A model generated the notes under the pieces. It was not told the DNA's origin, ran no database searches, and saw only the letters and a program-made list of their open reading frames with translations. A program made the translations under genes and the position numbers. This document shows, piece by piece, positions 1 to 8,862 of a stretch of DNA of 64,000 nucleotides. This DNA is from Acidobacteriota bacterium (GTDB lineage Bacteria; Acidobacteriota; Thermoanaerobaculia; Gp7-AA8), in NCBI GenBank assembly GCA_021781455.1, contig JAJXWV010000043.1, forward strand, positions 1 through 64,000, given 5' to 3'. How positions within the stretch are numbered: the stretch's first letter is position 1; every line of letters begins with the position of its first letter.

Positions 1-204
1 CGCGACTAGATCTGGCGGCACGGGGCCGAATGGCGAAGCGTCCCCCAACGAACACGACCAAAGTGTCAGCCCAGCCTAACGTTCGCGTCACGGGGGATCG
101 CTTGTTTAAGGGCTAAGTGCTGTGTCCTCGGCCGCCACCCGTTGCGCTGAGGCGAACCAGGGGGCGGTCGCGGAAATTTTCGTGCGGTGCAAAGATTCAT
201 CAGA

Positions 205-238
205 TCTGTAATTCAGGACTCAGGACTCAGCACTCGGC
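205..238. repeat. ACTCAGN heptad array
   Basis: A short run of ACTCAGG and ACTCAGC heptads lies before the dipeptidase gene. The preceding bases (about 168-203, containing AAGATTCATCAGATC) resemble a copy near 26435-26482. No gene is visible in 1-238. Confidence 0.8.
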
Positions 239-295
239 ATGGAGTACCATACGCGGCTTCCCGACGTCGAAGACGCGGGAAAGATCGATAAACCG

Positions 296-1429
296 ATGCC
301 GGGTTCGACGACTGAAAACGCCCTTTCGCTGCACCGCCGCGCCATCATCGTGGACGGCCACTGCGACACGCCCTACCGGCTTCACCGCCGCAACGTCCAT
401 CTCGACGAGCACGACACCGAGGCGCAGGTCGACCTGAAGAGCCTCGAGGAGAGCGGCATCACCGCCTCGTTCTTCGCCGCCTACGTTCCGCCCCACTATG
501 CCGGCAGAGGGGCGGCGCGTTTCGCAGGGCGCCTCATCGACATCATCAAGACCGAAGCAGCTCGCCTCCCCGACCGGCTCGCCTTCTGCACCGATGCCGC
601 GGGCATCGACGCGGCCAAGCGCAACGGCAAGGTGGCGCTCATGATCGGCATCGAGGGCGGCCACGCCATCGAGCACTCGCTCGACCTCCTCCGCGATTTC
701 TACGCACGCGGCGTCCGCTACATGACCCTGACGCACGTCAATACCAACACCTGGTGCGACTCCTCGGGCGACGCGCCCGTCCACAACGGGCTCAACGACT
801 TCGGTCGTGACGTCGTCCGCACCATGAACGACCTCGGCATGATCGTCGACATCTCCCACGTCTCCGACAAGGCCTTCTACGACGTCATCGAGACGACCCG
901 TGTCCCGATCATGGCCTCGCACTCGTCCTGCCGGGCCCTCTGCAGCCATCCCCGCAACATGACCGACGACATGCTGCGCGCGCTTGCGAAGAACGGCGGC
1001 GTGTGCATGATCAACTTCTTCGCCGCCTTCCTGAACCAGAAGGCGGCCGAGGTGGTGATGCACGCCCAGAAGCGCTCGAAGGAGAGCGAGGCCTCGCCGC
1101 GCGGGGATACCGAGGAGATGCCCGACGACCGCACCGACTGGGACTCGTACCTGGAATGGTTCAACACGTTAGGCTGCCCGCAGGCCTCGATCGACGACAT
1201 CGCCGACCACCTCATCCACGCGGCCTCGGTGGCCGGAGCCGACCATGTCGGCATCGGCAGCGATTTCGACGGAGTGCCGGCGCTGCCCCACGATCTTCCG
1301 ACCGCCGCGCAATTGCCGCGAATTACCGAGCGCCTCCTCCAGCGCAAGGTCAACGAGGGCGACATCGAGAAGATCCTCGGCGGCAACTTCATGCGCGTGT
1401 TCCGGGCGGTGGAGGCGGGGCGAAAGTAG
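296..1429 (+). CDS. Membrane dipeptidase, peptidase family M19
   Basis: This 377-residue protein is a zinc dipeptidase of the renal-dipeptidase family, which hydrolyses dipeptides, including those with a D-residue. The family ligands are visible: HCDTP near residues 22-26 (H22, D24), EGGH near 120, DISH near 188 and ASHSS near 209, plus GIGSDFDG near the C-terminus. No clear signal peptide is seen, so a cytoplasmic location is likely. An in-frame ATG at 239 would add 19 residues but lies against a heptad repeat with no ribosome site, so 296 is preferred. It is a single gene, followed by a hairpin repeat. Length is typical of the family. Confidence 0.9.
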   Translation: MPGSTTENALSLHRRAIIVDGHCDTPYRLHRRNVHLDEHDTEAQVDLKSLEESGITASFFAAYVPPHYAGRGAARFAGRLIDIIKTEAARLPDRLAFCTDAAGIDAAKRNGKVALMIGIEGGHAIEHSLDLLRDFYARGVRYMTLTHVNTNTWCDSSGDAPVHNGLNDFGRDVVRTMNDLGMIVDISHVSDKAFYDVIETTRVPIMASHSSCRALCSHPRNMTDDMLRALAKNGGVCMINFFAAFLNQKAAEVVMHAQKRSKESEASPRGDTEEMPDDRTDWDSYLEWFNTLGCPQASIDDIADHLIHAASVAGADHVGIGSDFDGVPALPHDLPTAAQLPRITERLLQRKVNEGDIEKILGGNFMRVFRAVEAGRK

Positions 1430-1434
1430 GCTGA

Positions 1435-1528
1435 GGAGTGCGGGCGTCTCGCCCGCGCCCGCCCGGCGGTGTTCGGCCAAACCGCGGGACGAGACGTCCC
1501 GCGGACGCGGGCGAGACGCCCGCACTCC
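1435..1528. repeat. Dispersed hairpin repeat (GGAGTGCGGGCGTC family)
   Basis: Perfect 22-bp inverted arms (1435-1456 and 1507-1528) enclose a second, smaller palindrome built on GGGACGAGACGTCCC. Related copies are at 22420-22662 and 57363-57477. It follows the dipeptidase stop and could work as a terminator or mRNA stabiliser, although no T-tract follows. Confidence 0.85.
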
Positions 1529-1570
1529 TTTCACCGGCCGCTTGGGCGGCTGCTAGAATCGCGCTCGATC

Positions 1571-1945
1571 ATGGCAACCGAAGTCGAGCAGCTCCGCGAC
1601 CTGGCACGCGCGTACTGGAAGGACGGCTCCGCGCCGTGCCCGAAGCATCACGGCGTCACCATGACCGGCAACTTCGTGCAGACCACCTTCTCCGACCACA
1701 TCTACCTCACCTGCCCGCGCGGCCATGAGACCGTCACCATCCCCCAGCGGCCGAAGCAGACCGAGTTCCAGGCGCAGCAGGTCGAGGGATTCGTCGAGAA
1801 CCTGCAGCGCGGCGACGCCATCCTCTGCTACCGCTGCCAGTCGCCGCTCGAGGTCGATGCTCACGACGATCCCGTCACCGGCGCCAGCGAGTACACCTTC
1901 ACCTGCGTGCGCTGTCTGTCGTGGGGACGGTGGAAGTCGGATTGA
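1571..1945 (+). CDS. Zinc-ribbon protein of unknown function
   Basis: This 124-residue protein is not assigned to a named family here. It has four cysteine/histidine knuckles: CPKHHG near residue 18, CPRGH near 47, CYRCQ near 83 and CVRC near 114, which would bind one or two zinc ions. It is soluble, with no signal peptide or membrane segment. The ATG at 1571 is chosen because a -10-like TAGAAT sits at 1554-1559 and no Shine-Dalgarno is present; an upstream in-frame ATG at 1469 lies inside the hairpin repeat and is unlikely. Confidence 0.65.
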   Translation: MATEVEQLRDLARAYWKDGSAPCPKHHGVTMTGNFVQTTFSDHIYLTCPRGHETVTIPQRPKQTEFQAQQVEGFVENLQRGDAILCYRCQSPLEVDAHDDPVTGASEYTFTCVRCLSWGRWKSD

Positions 1946-1949
1946 AACG

Positions 1950-2010
1950 GTTGCGAGGTTGCGAGGTTCCGCGGTGTTCGATCGTCACTCCACCGCGTAA
2001 CCGCGCAACC
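1950..2010. repeat. GGTTGCGA/GGTTGCGC 8-bp repeat, inverted pair
   Basis: GGTTGCGA units on the left face CGCAACC units on the right, with ACCGCG motifs between them. It sits between two convergent genes. The same unit occurs at 56567-56645. Confidence 0.75.
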
Positions 2011-2018
2011 TCCCCCGT

Positions 2019-2474
2019 TCAGCTCCCCGCGGGCACCTTCATCTCCGTTTCCGGATGGTGAATCCTTCCGCCTAACATCGCCGTGTACGTCGAGGCGGCC
2101 GAAGAGATCAGGGCCAGGATGAGGACGAGCGTGATCGACCAGCGCGACAGCTCGCGGCGGCGAAAGATCCAGAGGCCGGCCAGGGCCGCGATCCCGGAGA
2201 TCACCATGATCGTCACCGTGACGTTGGCCGACTGGTCGTGCGGACTGATGGCCTGCCGGTTCACCCCCGGCATGTTCTTCACGATGTCGGCGGCTCCGTC
2301 ACCGCTGAGAAACGTCGGCACGGCCATCAGGCCGGCGAATGCCAACAGCACGAAACCGGCCCGGAGAAACTGATCGCTGCGCCAGAGCGCCCCGATGACC
2401 AGGATCAGCAGCGACGAGATGGCCACGATGGGCGGGAAATGATTCAGCGTCAGGTGGATGTATGCAGCGTTCAC
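2019..2474 (-). CDS. Small integral membrane protein
   Basis: This 151-residue protein has about four predicted membrane helices (near residues 12-32, 38-56, 84-104 and 117-140) and a histidine-containing N-terminus (IHLTLNHFPP). The GTG start at 2474 is supported by AAGGAG seven bases upstream; an in-frame ATG at 2501 has no such site. I do not recognise a defined family. The N-terminal HLTLNHFP and the central SPHDQSANVT stretch recall haem- or quinone-associated small membrane proteins, but this is only an impression. Confidence 0.65.
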   Translation of the reverse strand: MNAAYIHLTLNHFPPIVAISSLLILVIGALWRSDQFLRAGFVLLAFAGLMAVPTFLSGDGAADIVKNMPGVNRQAISPHDQSANVTVTIMVISGIAALAGLWIFRRRELSRWSITLVLILALISSAASTYTAMLGGRIHHPETEMKVPAGS

Positions 2475-2626
2475 TTCTTGACTCCTTCTTCCCTGGGTCA
2501 TAGATGCGCGGTTGTCCTTGCAGTATCCGGACCCATCCGTAGGTCGCGGCCGGCAGGAGGCAGCGGGCAGGGACGAGGAGCCCGCCTCTGCCATGTCTAT
2601 AACCTCAGGTCGGGTCATTCCTGCCC

Positions 2627-2751
2627 TCTGGCGTCTGCCGTCTGCCGTCGGCGGTGGATTCGGCGGCCTACTGGCGACAAGACGCCCGTGCTGCGGAAGT
2701 GACCCTTATTGCGGATTGCGAATTGAGTGGGCGCAATCCGCAATTCGCAAT
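2627..2751. repeat. Heptad arrays GTCTGCC and GCGGATT/GCGAATT
   Basis: GTCTGCC heptads occur at 2627-2652. GCGGATT and GCGAATT heptads at 2704-2751 form a facing inverted pair around AGTGGGCG, next to the stop of the lipoprotein gene. Similar GCGAATT units occur near 15540-15566. Confidence 0.7.
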
Positions 2752-3416
2752 CACCTTCCCGCTTTCGTCACCCTCATCTCGTACGACGGGAACGCGCCGT
2801 GTGCTTCGACTTTGACCTGGACGATGTGGCCGTCGGCCGTGCTGACCCAGACCTCGTGGAGATCGCCGCTGTTGGCGTCCGTGAAGCGGTAGCGGATGCA
2901 TTCCTCGCCGGCGATCCGTTCATTGCCGGCGCGCTGAGCCTCGCCTTCCTTCTTCTGCGCGTCGATATAGAGCGTCGTGCGCTGCCAGATGCGATCGGCA
3001 ACCGAGGGCTCGGCGGGAGTCCGCCGCCCGGCGTGCGTCCAGAGCACGCCCGTCACTTTCGCTTCGGCCGACCACTGGCCGTCGTCCTTTCCGGCGCCGT
3101 GAAGCGTGAAGCGCTCGCGCTCCGCCCCGATCGTCGATCGCGTCATTTCTCCTTCGGCGCGCAGGCCCTTCGGCTCCTCGATCGAGAACAGCAGGCGTGA
3201 GGTGGAGCGGAAACAGTCGACCGCCTGGCTGTATGAGCCGTCGCCTGCGCAGCGATCGGGCGTCGATCGATTCACTTTCGGCGGTGTGAGCGTCGCGGGG
3301 ACTGCTGCTGCAGGCTTCGGCGCCGGTGGGCGATTCTGCCGCGGTGCGGGAGGCACTGGACGCTCCTGTCGACAGGCCACGACGAGCAGGATCAGAGCGA
3401 GAGTCGCGCGGCGCAT
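2751..3416 (-). CDS. Putative lipoprotein of unknown function
   Basis: This 221-residue protein begins with two arginines, a short hydrophobic stretch and a lipobox-like LVVAC, so it is probably lipid-anchored after signal peptidase II cleavage near residue 15. A proline/alanine-rich linker follows, then a beta-rich C-terminal domain with ECIRYRFTDANSGD and SYEMRVTKAGR, which resembles proteins that describe how a measured value varies with treatment of a membrane lipoprotein (LolA/DUF4412-like), but identity is not certain. The ATG at 3416 has TACAAT six bases upstream and no Shine-Dalgarno, consistent with a leaderless transcript. Confidence 0.6.
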   Translation of the reverse strand: MRRATLALILLVVACRQERPVPPAPRQNRPPAPKPAAAVPATLTPPKVNRSTPDRCAGDGSYSQAVDCFRSTSRLLFSIEEPKGLRAEGEMTRSTIGAERERFTLHGAGKDDGQWSAEAKVTGVLWTHAGRRTPAEPSVADRIWQRTTLYIDAQKKEGEAQRAGNERIAGEECIRYRFTDANSGDLHEVWVSTADGHIVQVKVEAHGAFPSYEMRVTKAGR

Positions 3417-3500
3417 GGCCGGATTGTAATCGGTGACAGAGCGCGGCGCTCTCGCGCATGTTGATGGGCCGGTCATCGCACCTGTGCTACAAACGCGCCG

Positions 3501-3671
3501 GTGAAGCCGGAAACCTCAATCAAACTCGCCATCGCCGCCGTGGTCGTGCTCTTCTTCGCCGGCTTCGTGCTTAGAGCGGCCCTTCGCCTGGCGACGACGG
3601 CGATGCACTCGCTGTTCGGGATGCTCGTGATCGTGATCCTTGTGTTCCTGCTCTTCGCCAAGAGCAAGTGA
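3501..3671 (+). CDS. 56-residue two-helix membrane protein
   Basis: A short reading frame starts at GTG and encodes a 56-residue peptide with two hydrophobic segments (about residues 8-25 and 38-53) ending in AKSK. A -10-like TACAAA lies seven bases before the start, as at other leaderless starts in this window. It is divergent from the lipoprotein gene. The function is unknown; the coding call rests on the start context and the clean two-helix pattern. Confidence 0.45.
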   Translation: MKPETSIKLAIAAVVVLFFAGFVLRAALRLATTAMHSLFGMLVIVILVFLLFAKSK

Positions 3672-3676
3672 CCGAC

Positions 3677-3990
3677 CCCCGTCACTCTGAGCCGGTCGGT
3701 GTGGGGCAGGCTTTCCAGCCTGCCCTCCCTGGCGGGCTGGAAAGCCCCCACACGAGTCATTGGGTGGAGCGGCGGAGCGCGGCGAAGAGTCTCAAAATTG
3801 CACGATCGCGGTGAGCCACCGCTGTCACGCGCGATCCGCTCCCATCTCACAATCGTCCCGGTAAGAGATTCTTCGCCGCGCTTCACCGCTCCCGCCCATC
3901 CACCACCCCCGCGGTTGCGCCGGCTCAGAATGACGGACGCGCGGCTCCGCCGGCTCAGAGTGACGGGGCCGCGGTACCGATCGCGTGCGG
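3677..3990. repeat. Cluster of dispersed repeats (GGCAGGCTTTCC and CACTCTGAGCCGG families)
   Basis: This 330-bp gap holds no gene. It contains GTGTGGGGCAGGCTTTCC with its inverted partner, then GAGCGGCGGAGCGCGGCGAAGAGTCT facing AGAGATTCTTCGCCGCGCT, and CACTCTGAGCCGG units in both orientations. The same modules recur at 16877-17030, 18905-19056, 26106-26170, 34750-35036, 42418-42620, 48346-48530 and 51362-51443. Confidence 0.85.
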
Positions 3991-3999
3991 ACGGCACGC

Positions 4000-5943
4000 T
4001 CACTTCCCAGGCTGCTTCTCCTTTTTTTCCACCGGCTGCGGTGCGGTCGCATTCGCTTCGACGCCGCGGCGGGCCACGGGCTGATGCAGGCGCATGGCGG
4101 CGTTCATCAGGCCGATGTGCGTGAGCGCCTGCGGGAAGTTGCCGATCAGCGCGCCGCTGGCGACGTCGCATTCCTCGGAGAGCAGCCCGACGTCGTTCCG
4201 CCGCGCCAGGAGCTTCTGGTAGAGGTCGTGCGCTTCGTCGAATCGTTTGGCGATGGCGAGCGCTTCGACGAGCCAGAAGCTGCACGGCAGGAACGCACCC
4301 TCGCCCGGCGGAAGGCCGTCGTCGGTGTCCTGCGGATATCGATAGAGCAGGTCATCCTGGCCGAGGTGGCTGCGGATGGCGTCGATCGTGCCGAGGAGCC
4401 GCGGGTCGTCGCCCTCGAGAAAGCCGACGCGCGCAATGTAGAGGAGGCTGGCGTCGAGCTCGTCACCGCCGAGGATGCTCACGAAACTGTTCAGCTTCGT
4501 ATTGAACCCGTCGGCCAGGACGACTTTCTTGATCTCGTCTTTGGTCGAGGCCCAGAGCGAGGCATCGACCGGGAGGTGACCCTTTTCCGCGAGCCGTTCG
4601 GCGCAGTCGAGGGCCGACCAGGCCATGACCTTGGCGTGCACGTGCTGCACGCGGCCCGAGCGCTTCTCCCAGATGCCGCTGTCGGGCTCGCGCCAGCGCC
4701 GGACCACGATGTCGGCGAGCTTGCAGATCATCTTGCGCGTGTCGCGGTAGAGGTGCTCGCCGTGGTTGGTGTACTCCTCGACGGCGCCTAACACCTCGCC
4801 ATACACATCGAGCTGGAACTGACCATGGGCCTGGTTGCCGACGCGCACCGGCCGCGATCCGCAGTAACCGGCCAGCCGCTCGATCTCCTTCTCCGGGAGC
4901 TGGTACTCGCCGAAGACGTCATAGAGGATCTGCAGGCTGGGCTGGGTCAGCCGTGTGGCGTAGAGCAGCCAGTCTGCGAACGCGGAGCCCTCCACGTGAA
5001 AGCCGCAGTCGTAGAGAACTCCCACGGTGAAGGAGGCGTCGCGCAACCAGCAGTAGCGGTAGTCCCAGTTGCGAATGCCTCCGATCTTTTCGGGGAGTGA
5101 CGTGGTCGGCGCAGCGACGACACCGCCGGAGGGCGCATAGACGAGCAGCTTCAGCGCGAGCGCACTGCGCAGGACCTCGTCCGCATAGGGACCTTCGTAC
5201 TGGAACTGCCCGCACCACGCCCTCCACCAGGCGATGGTCCGCTCGATCTCGTCGTCGGCGGGGTCGCCAATCGCGCCAAACACGGCCGGCGCGTGCGTCT
5301 CGTACGAGAGCGCGAAGTACTTCTTCTCTCCACGGCGGAGCGCAAACGCCGCTCGGGCGGTGCCGCCCTCCGGATCGACATGCATCTCCGCATCCGACCG
5401 CATGTGCCAAACCTCGGGGCCATCCGCACACCAGATCGTGTCGCCGCGGCGCAGCTCCAGGACCGGCCGGATTCGCGCGTAGTCAGGGCGCGGCTGATAG
5501 ACGACTTCGATGTCGACGCTTCCCTCCAGCCCTTCGACACGGCGGAGGAGCTGCCGGTACGGAAGGAGGCGCCGCCGTTTCTCGTCTTCGTCCAGTGCCA
5601 GCATGAGGTCGAGGACGCGGACCCGGCCCGTCTCCGTCTCCCAGACGGTCTCGAGCACGTTGGTGTTCTCGATGTATCGGCGCTGCGCCCGCCCCGATCG
5701 CGGGCGGATCGAGAAGCAGCCGCCCTTCTCCGCGTCCAGGATGCGCGCGAAGATCGAGCGGCTGTTGAAACGCGGCCAGCAGAGCCAGTCGATCGATCCG
5801 TTTCGAGAGACGAGCGCCGCCGATCGCGTGTCACCGATGATCGCGTAGTCGCCGATGCGCTCGTTCCGCAGCTCCTCCGTCGCGACCCACATCGGCGCCA
5901 TACAACGACTGACCGAAGCATCAGCCGTGCCGGTGCGACGCAT
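4000..5943 (-). CDS. Glycoside hydrolase family 15 protein (glucoamylase/trehalase type)
   Basis: This protein of about 647 residues has the two-part layout of bacterial GH15 enzymes: an N-terminal beta-domain starting with GDYAIIGDTRSAALVS and GSIDWLCWPRF, then an alpha/alpha barrel. Barrel signatures include RNWDYRYCWLRDASF, QFQLDVYGEVL, a GIWEKR motif carrying the likely acid glutamate and LLSEECD carrying the likely base glutamate. It would release glucose from alpha-glucans or cleave trehalose; the substrate cannot be fixed by sequence alone. There is no signal peptide, so it is probably cytoplasmic, where GlgX at 46225 could supply substrate. The C-terminus has a lysine-rich tail. The start could also be the in-frame ATG at 5901. 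Confidence 0.85.
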   Translation of the reverse strand: MRRTGTADASVSRCMAPMWVATEELRNERIGDYAIIGDTRSAALVSRNGSIDWLCWPRFNSRSIFARILDAEKGGCFSIRPRSGRAQRRYIENTNVLETVWETETGRVRVLDLMLALDEDEKRRRLLPYRQLLRRVEGLEGSVDIEVVYQPRPDYARIRPVLELRRGDTIWCADGPEVWHMRSDAEMHVDPEGGTARAAFALRRGEKKYFALSYETHAPAVFGAIGDPADDEIERTIAWWRAWCGQFQYEGPYADEVLRSALALKLLVYAPSGGVVAAPTTSLPEKIGGIRNWDYRYCWLRDASFTVGVLYDCGFHVEGSAFADWLLYATRLTQPSLQILYDVFGEYQLPEKEIERLAGYCGSRPVRVGNQAHGQFQLDVYGEVLGAVEEYTNHGEHLYRDTRKMICKLADIVVRRWREPDSGIWEKRSGRVQHVHAKVMAWSALDCAERLAEKGHLPVDASLWASTKDEIKKVVLADGFNTKLNSFVSILGGDELDASLLYIARVGFLEGDDPRLLGTIDAIRSHLGQDDLLYRYPQDTDDGLPPGEGAFLPCSFWLVEALAIAKRFDEAHDLYQKLLARRNDVGLLSEECDVASGALIGNFPQALTHIGLMNAAMRLHQPVARRGVEANATAPQPVEKKEKQPGK

Positions 5944-5984
5944 CACCGATCCCAGGGATACCGTGTCTCACGGGGAAGCCGCAG

Positions 5985-6182
5985 CCCCGTCACACTGAGC
6001 CGGCGGAACCGCGGGGTGGTGGGGTGGTGGGGTGGTGCGAGATTCCCGACGAGCAACCTCGCGGAATTGATCGGCACGGGGCAAGGGGACGCATGAGGGG
6101 GCCTTCGGTTGCGGGCGAGCCTCGCGAGCCGGCGCTGTGTAGAAGCGAACCACACTCAGCACTCAGCACTCAGCACTCCGTA
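5985..6182. repeat. Short repeat modules before the broken glycosidase gene
   Basis: A CACTGAGCCGGCGG module with GGTGGGGT direct repeats lies at 5988-6035 and ACTCAGC heptads at 6155-6182. The rest of 5944-6264 shows nothing recognisable apart from an AGGAGGT ribosome site at 6249-6254. Confidence 0.7.
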
Positions 6183-6264
6183 CGCACCAACCCGAGAGCC
6201 TGCTGTCACATGTAAGGCCGAGCGCTGAAGTTATCGTCGCGGCATCCAGGAGGTCGTGTTGCCG

Positions 6265-7472
6265 ATGACCCGGCGTTGTCTCGTTCTCTTGCTCGCCCTG
6301 GCCGCCCAGCCGTTGATCGCCGCGGCAGCCGACGCGCCCGGAACGACGCATCCGAAATTCTGGCCGCAGTTCAAGCCTGCGGTCGCCCGCGACTCGAAGC
6401 TCGAGGAACGCGTCGACGCGCTTCTGCAGAAGATGACCGTCGAAGAAAAAGTCGGCCAGGTGATTCAGGCCGGCATCACCAAAGTCACTCCTGCCGACGT
6501 GGAGAAGTATCACCTCGGCTCAGTCCTCAACGGCGGAGGCGGATAGCCCGGCGACGTCCGCAAGGCGAAGCCCCACGACTGGCTCAGGCTCGCCGACGCC
6601 TATTACGTTGCTTCCATGGACACGTCCGGCGGCCGGGTGGCCATCCCGATCATCTGGGGATCCGACGCGGTGCACGGGCACAACAACATCGTCGGCGCCA
6701 CGCTTTTCCCTCACAACGTCGGCCTCGGCGCCATGCACCATCCCCTTCTGGTGAAACGCATCGGCGAGATCACAGCGGCCGAGATGAAGGTCACGGGCGC
6801 GGATTGGGACTTCCCCCCGACCGTGGCCGTGGCCCGCGACCGCCGTTGGGGACGGCGATCGCGCGAGCGATCACCTGGAACGGAAGCGGGTCGGGATCGG
6901 TCTATCTCGCCGCGAACGAGGCCGTCGACCTGACGCGCGAAACGAATGGCGACATGGCGCTCTCGTTCGACGTCCTGCCACGCACGCCTCCGAACGCGCC
7001 GGTGGCACTCATGGTCGGAGGCGCAGCCATCGACATCGGCCCGCAGCTCCGCGCTCTTCCCATCGCCGAATGGCAGACAGTGCGCATCCGCCTGCGATGC
7101 TTCGCCGATCGAGGAGCCGACATTGAAGCGAGTCAACTTCGTCTTCTGGCTGGAAACGCGCGGACAGATGTCGATGGTCCTCGGCGAGGTGAAGCTCGTG
7201 GCCGCCGATGCGAAGGACGTCTGCCATACTCGCTTCTGGCCCGGCAGTTCGTGGATCAGCAGGGTTTCAAGCGCCACTGGGATCGCACCGCACACGCGCC
7301 ATATCTCTGGAATCCCGATTCCCGAACGCTGATCTCGTACGACGACGCTCAGTCCCTCACGGAGAAGGCCCGCTACGTCCGCCGCCATCACCTCGGCGGC
7401 GTCATGTACTGGGAATACAGCCACGACCCGGACGAGGTGCTGCTGACCGTTCTGTATGACAACCTGCATTAG
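6265..7472 (+). pseudogene. Composite pseudogene: GH3 beta-glucosidase remnant joined to GH18 chitinase tail
   Basis: A signal-peptide-bearing GH3 N-terminus begins at ATG 6265 after a strong ribosome site, and shows MTVEEKVGQ and later GSDAVHGHNN. It is interrupted by TAG at 6544-6546, continues in the same frame to RDRRWG near 6855, then jumps into another frame and directly into the C-terminal ExoP-like domain of a GH3 enzyme (from about 6858), so some hundreds of residues have been lost. A further shift near 7125 restores LKRVNFVFWLETRG. From about 7221 a third segment matches the end of a GH18 chitinase (GFKRHWD, PYLWNP, YDDAQS, GGVMYWEYS). No functional product is likely. Confidence 0.8.
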
Positions 7473-7478
7473 CTTGTC

Positions 7479-7690
7479 ATCCCGAGCGCCAGCGAGGGAT
7501 CCGGGCGGCCGGGCGGCGCGCGAACGTGCCCTGAGCTACTTCACACAGCTTCCAAGAAACTCCCAGTGTTCATGCGAGCCCTGGCATTCGTTGCCCTTCT
7601 CCCCGCCGCAGCGGGGAGAAGGTGCCGAAGGCGGATGAGGGGCCTCCTTTTGAACGAGAACGGCCCTCTCCCCGCTGCGGCGGGGAGAGG
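7479..7690. repeat. Dispersed repeats (GTCATCCCGAGCG and CCGCAGCGGGGAGAAGG families)
   Basis: This gene-free gap contains GTCATCCCGAGCGCCAGCGAGGGAT, then TCTCCCCGCCGCAGCGGGGAGAAGG facing CTCTCCCCGCTGCGGCGGGGAGAGG across GGTGCCGAAGGCGGATGAGGGG. Nearly the same block is found at 11575-11845, and parts at 26220-26430. Confidence 0.85.
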
Positions 7691-7761
7691 AAGAACCATC
7701 GAACGTTTTTTCTCTCCCGTGTCGCGCCTGCACGATTCGAGTGCGCGGGATGACGTGTTCC

Positions 7762-8775
7762 TCAGCCGCCCTCCTCCAGCAGCTGCATTTCCCAGAGGTC
7801 ACGCGAGCTGCGGCGGAGGATCGGCGCGAGCGCCAGCAAACCGGTGCGGCCGATGGTGCTCTTCAGGTATCGCATCTCCTGGAGCTTGGCCGCGGTCTCG
7901 CTGTCTTTGTGCACGGGCAGGCCGGCTTCGCGCAGCATGAGAATTCCTTTCGCGCGCAGTGACAGCTCGGCGCCCAGCCGCAGGTAGCAGAGCATGTCCG
8001 CCACCACCGGCCCGTTGAAATGATTCCGCAGCGACTGCAGGTAGCGCCCCGAACGAGAGTCGCTGAAATTTCCCGAGCCGATGGCCTGCAGCAGATCGGA
8101 GTCGACATCGAATCCCCTGCCTAACCACGCCTGGACGTGCTTCTCGCTCTGCGCGAAGACCAGGACCATGACCGGCGGAAGGATCGCCACGATGAGCACG
8201 GCCGAGGTCAACGGAGAAACGAGGAAGCGGTTGAACAGCGAGTGAATCACGATCGCGACCAGCAGGCCGGGCAGCGCCGCTACGAGGCGCGTGGTCTCGC
8301 GCTCCTGACTGAGCGCCTGCGTGGCCATCGCCGCGATGGCCGTGGTCCCGCCGTGCATCACGGCCGTCCCGAAGCCCCGCACGGCCCAGAACGCGAGCTC
8401 CGGCCGCTGCAGCGTGGACAGGTAGTAAAGGTTCTCGATCAGGGCGAAGCCTGTCCCGGCTGCGAATCCGCAAATCGCCGCGTCGATGACGAAGGCCACG
8501 CGTCTCCTGCGCATCAGGAACAGCAGCGGAACGAGCTTGAGCGTCTCCTCGACGGCCGGTGCGACCAGGGTCGTCACCACGTCATAGTCGAAGATGTCGA
8601 GGAAGGCGTCGCTGACGAGATAGCTTGCGGCGCCGGCGACCGCGCCGGCGATGACGATGCGCAACAGCCGCGGCAGGCTCACGAGTTTGTAGCTGTCGAG
8701 GTAGACGAGACTCGCCAGAAACAGACACACGGGCGCGAAGGCCAGCGCCAGCCTGACGACGTCGGCGGCAGTCAT
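7762..8775 (-). CDS. PrsW-family intramembrane metalloprotease
   Basis: This 337-residue protein has about eight membrane helices in its first 230 residues and a soluble tail. It carries the PrsW hallmark EExxK (EETLK, residues 76-80), GFALIEN further on, and histidines in MHGGTTA and IHSLFN that complete the predicted active site. PrsW relatives perform site-1 cleavage of anti-sigma factors. It is upstream of, and in the same direction as, no obvious anti-sigma gene here, so its substrate is unknown. The C-terminal 110 residues are helical and not part of the core family. Confidence 0.85.
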   Translation of the reverse strand: MTAADVVRLALAFAPVCLFLASLVYLDSYKLVSLPRLLRIVIAGAVAGAASYLVSDAFLDIFDYDVVTTLVAPAVEETLKLVPLLFLMRRRRVAFVIDAAICGFAAGTGFALIENLYYLSTLQRPELAFWAVRGFGTAVMHGGTTAIAAMATQALSQERETTRLVAALPGLLVAIVIHSLFNRFLVSPLTSAVLIVAILPPVMVLVFAQSEKHVQAWLGRGFDVDSDLLQAIGSGNFSDSRSGRYLQSLRNHFNGPVVADMLCYLRLGAELSLRAKGILMLREAGLPVHKDSETAAKLQEMRYLKSTIGRTGLLALAPILRRSSRDLWEMQLLEEGG

Positions 8776-8862
8776 CTCAGGAGCTTCAGCGACGCCAGGA
8801 AACTGTCCATCTGCGCTCCGACATCGTACCGCCGCTGCCTCGGGTCACGGCGTCGACTGCTC

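Noticed and set aside
227-1063. Open frame opposite the dipeptidase gene
   Set aside because: It is a shadow of a strong M19 gene; in this high-GC DNA long antisense frames are expected.
6544-6546. TAG as a pyrrolysine codon in the GH3 gene
   Set aside because: The same gene has two frame changes and a large deletion further on, so the TAG is best read as decay.
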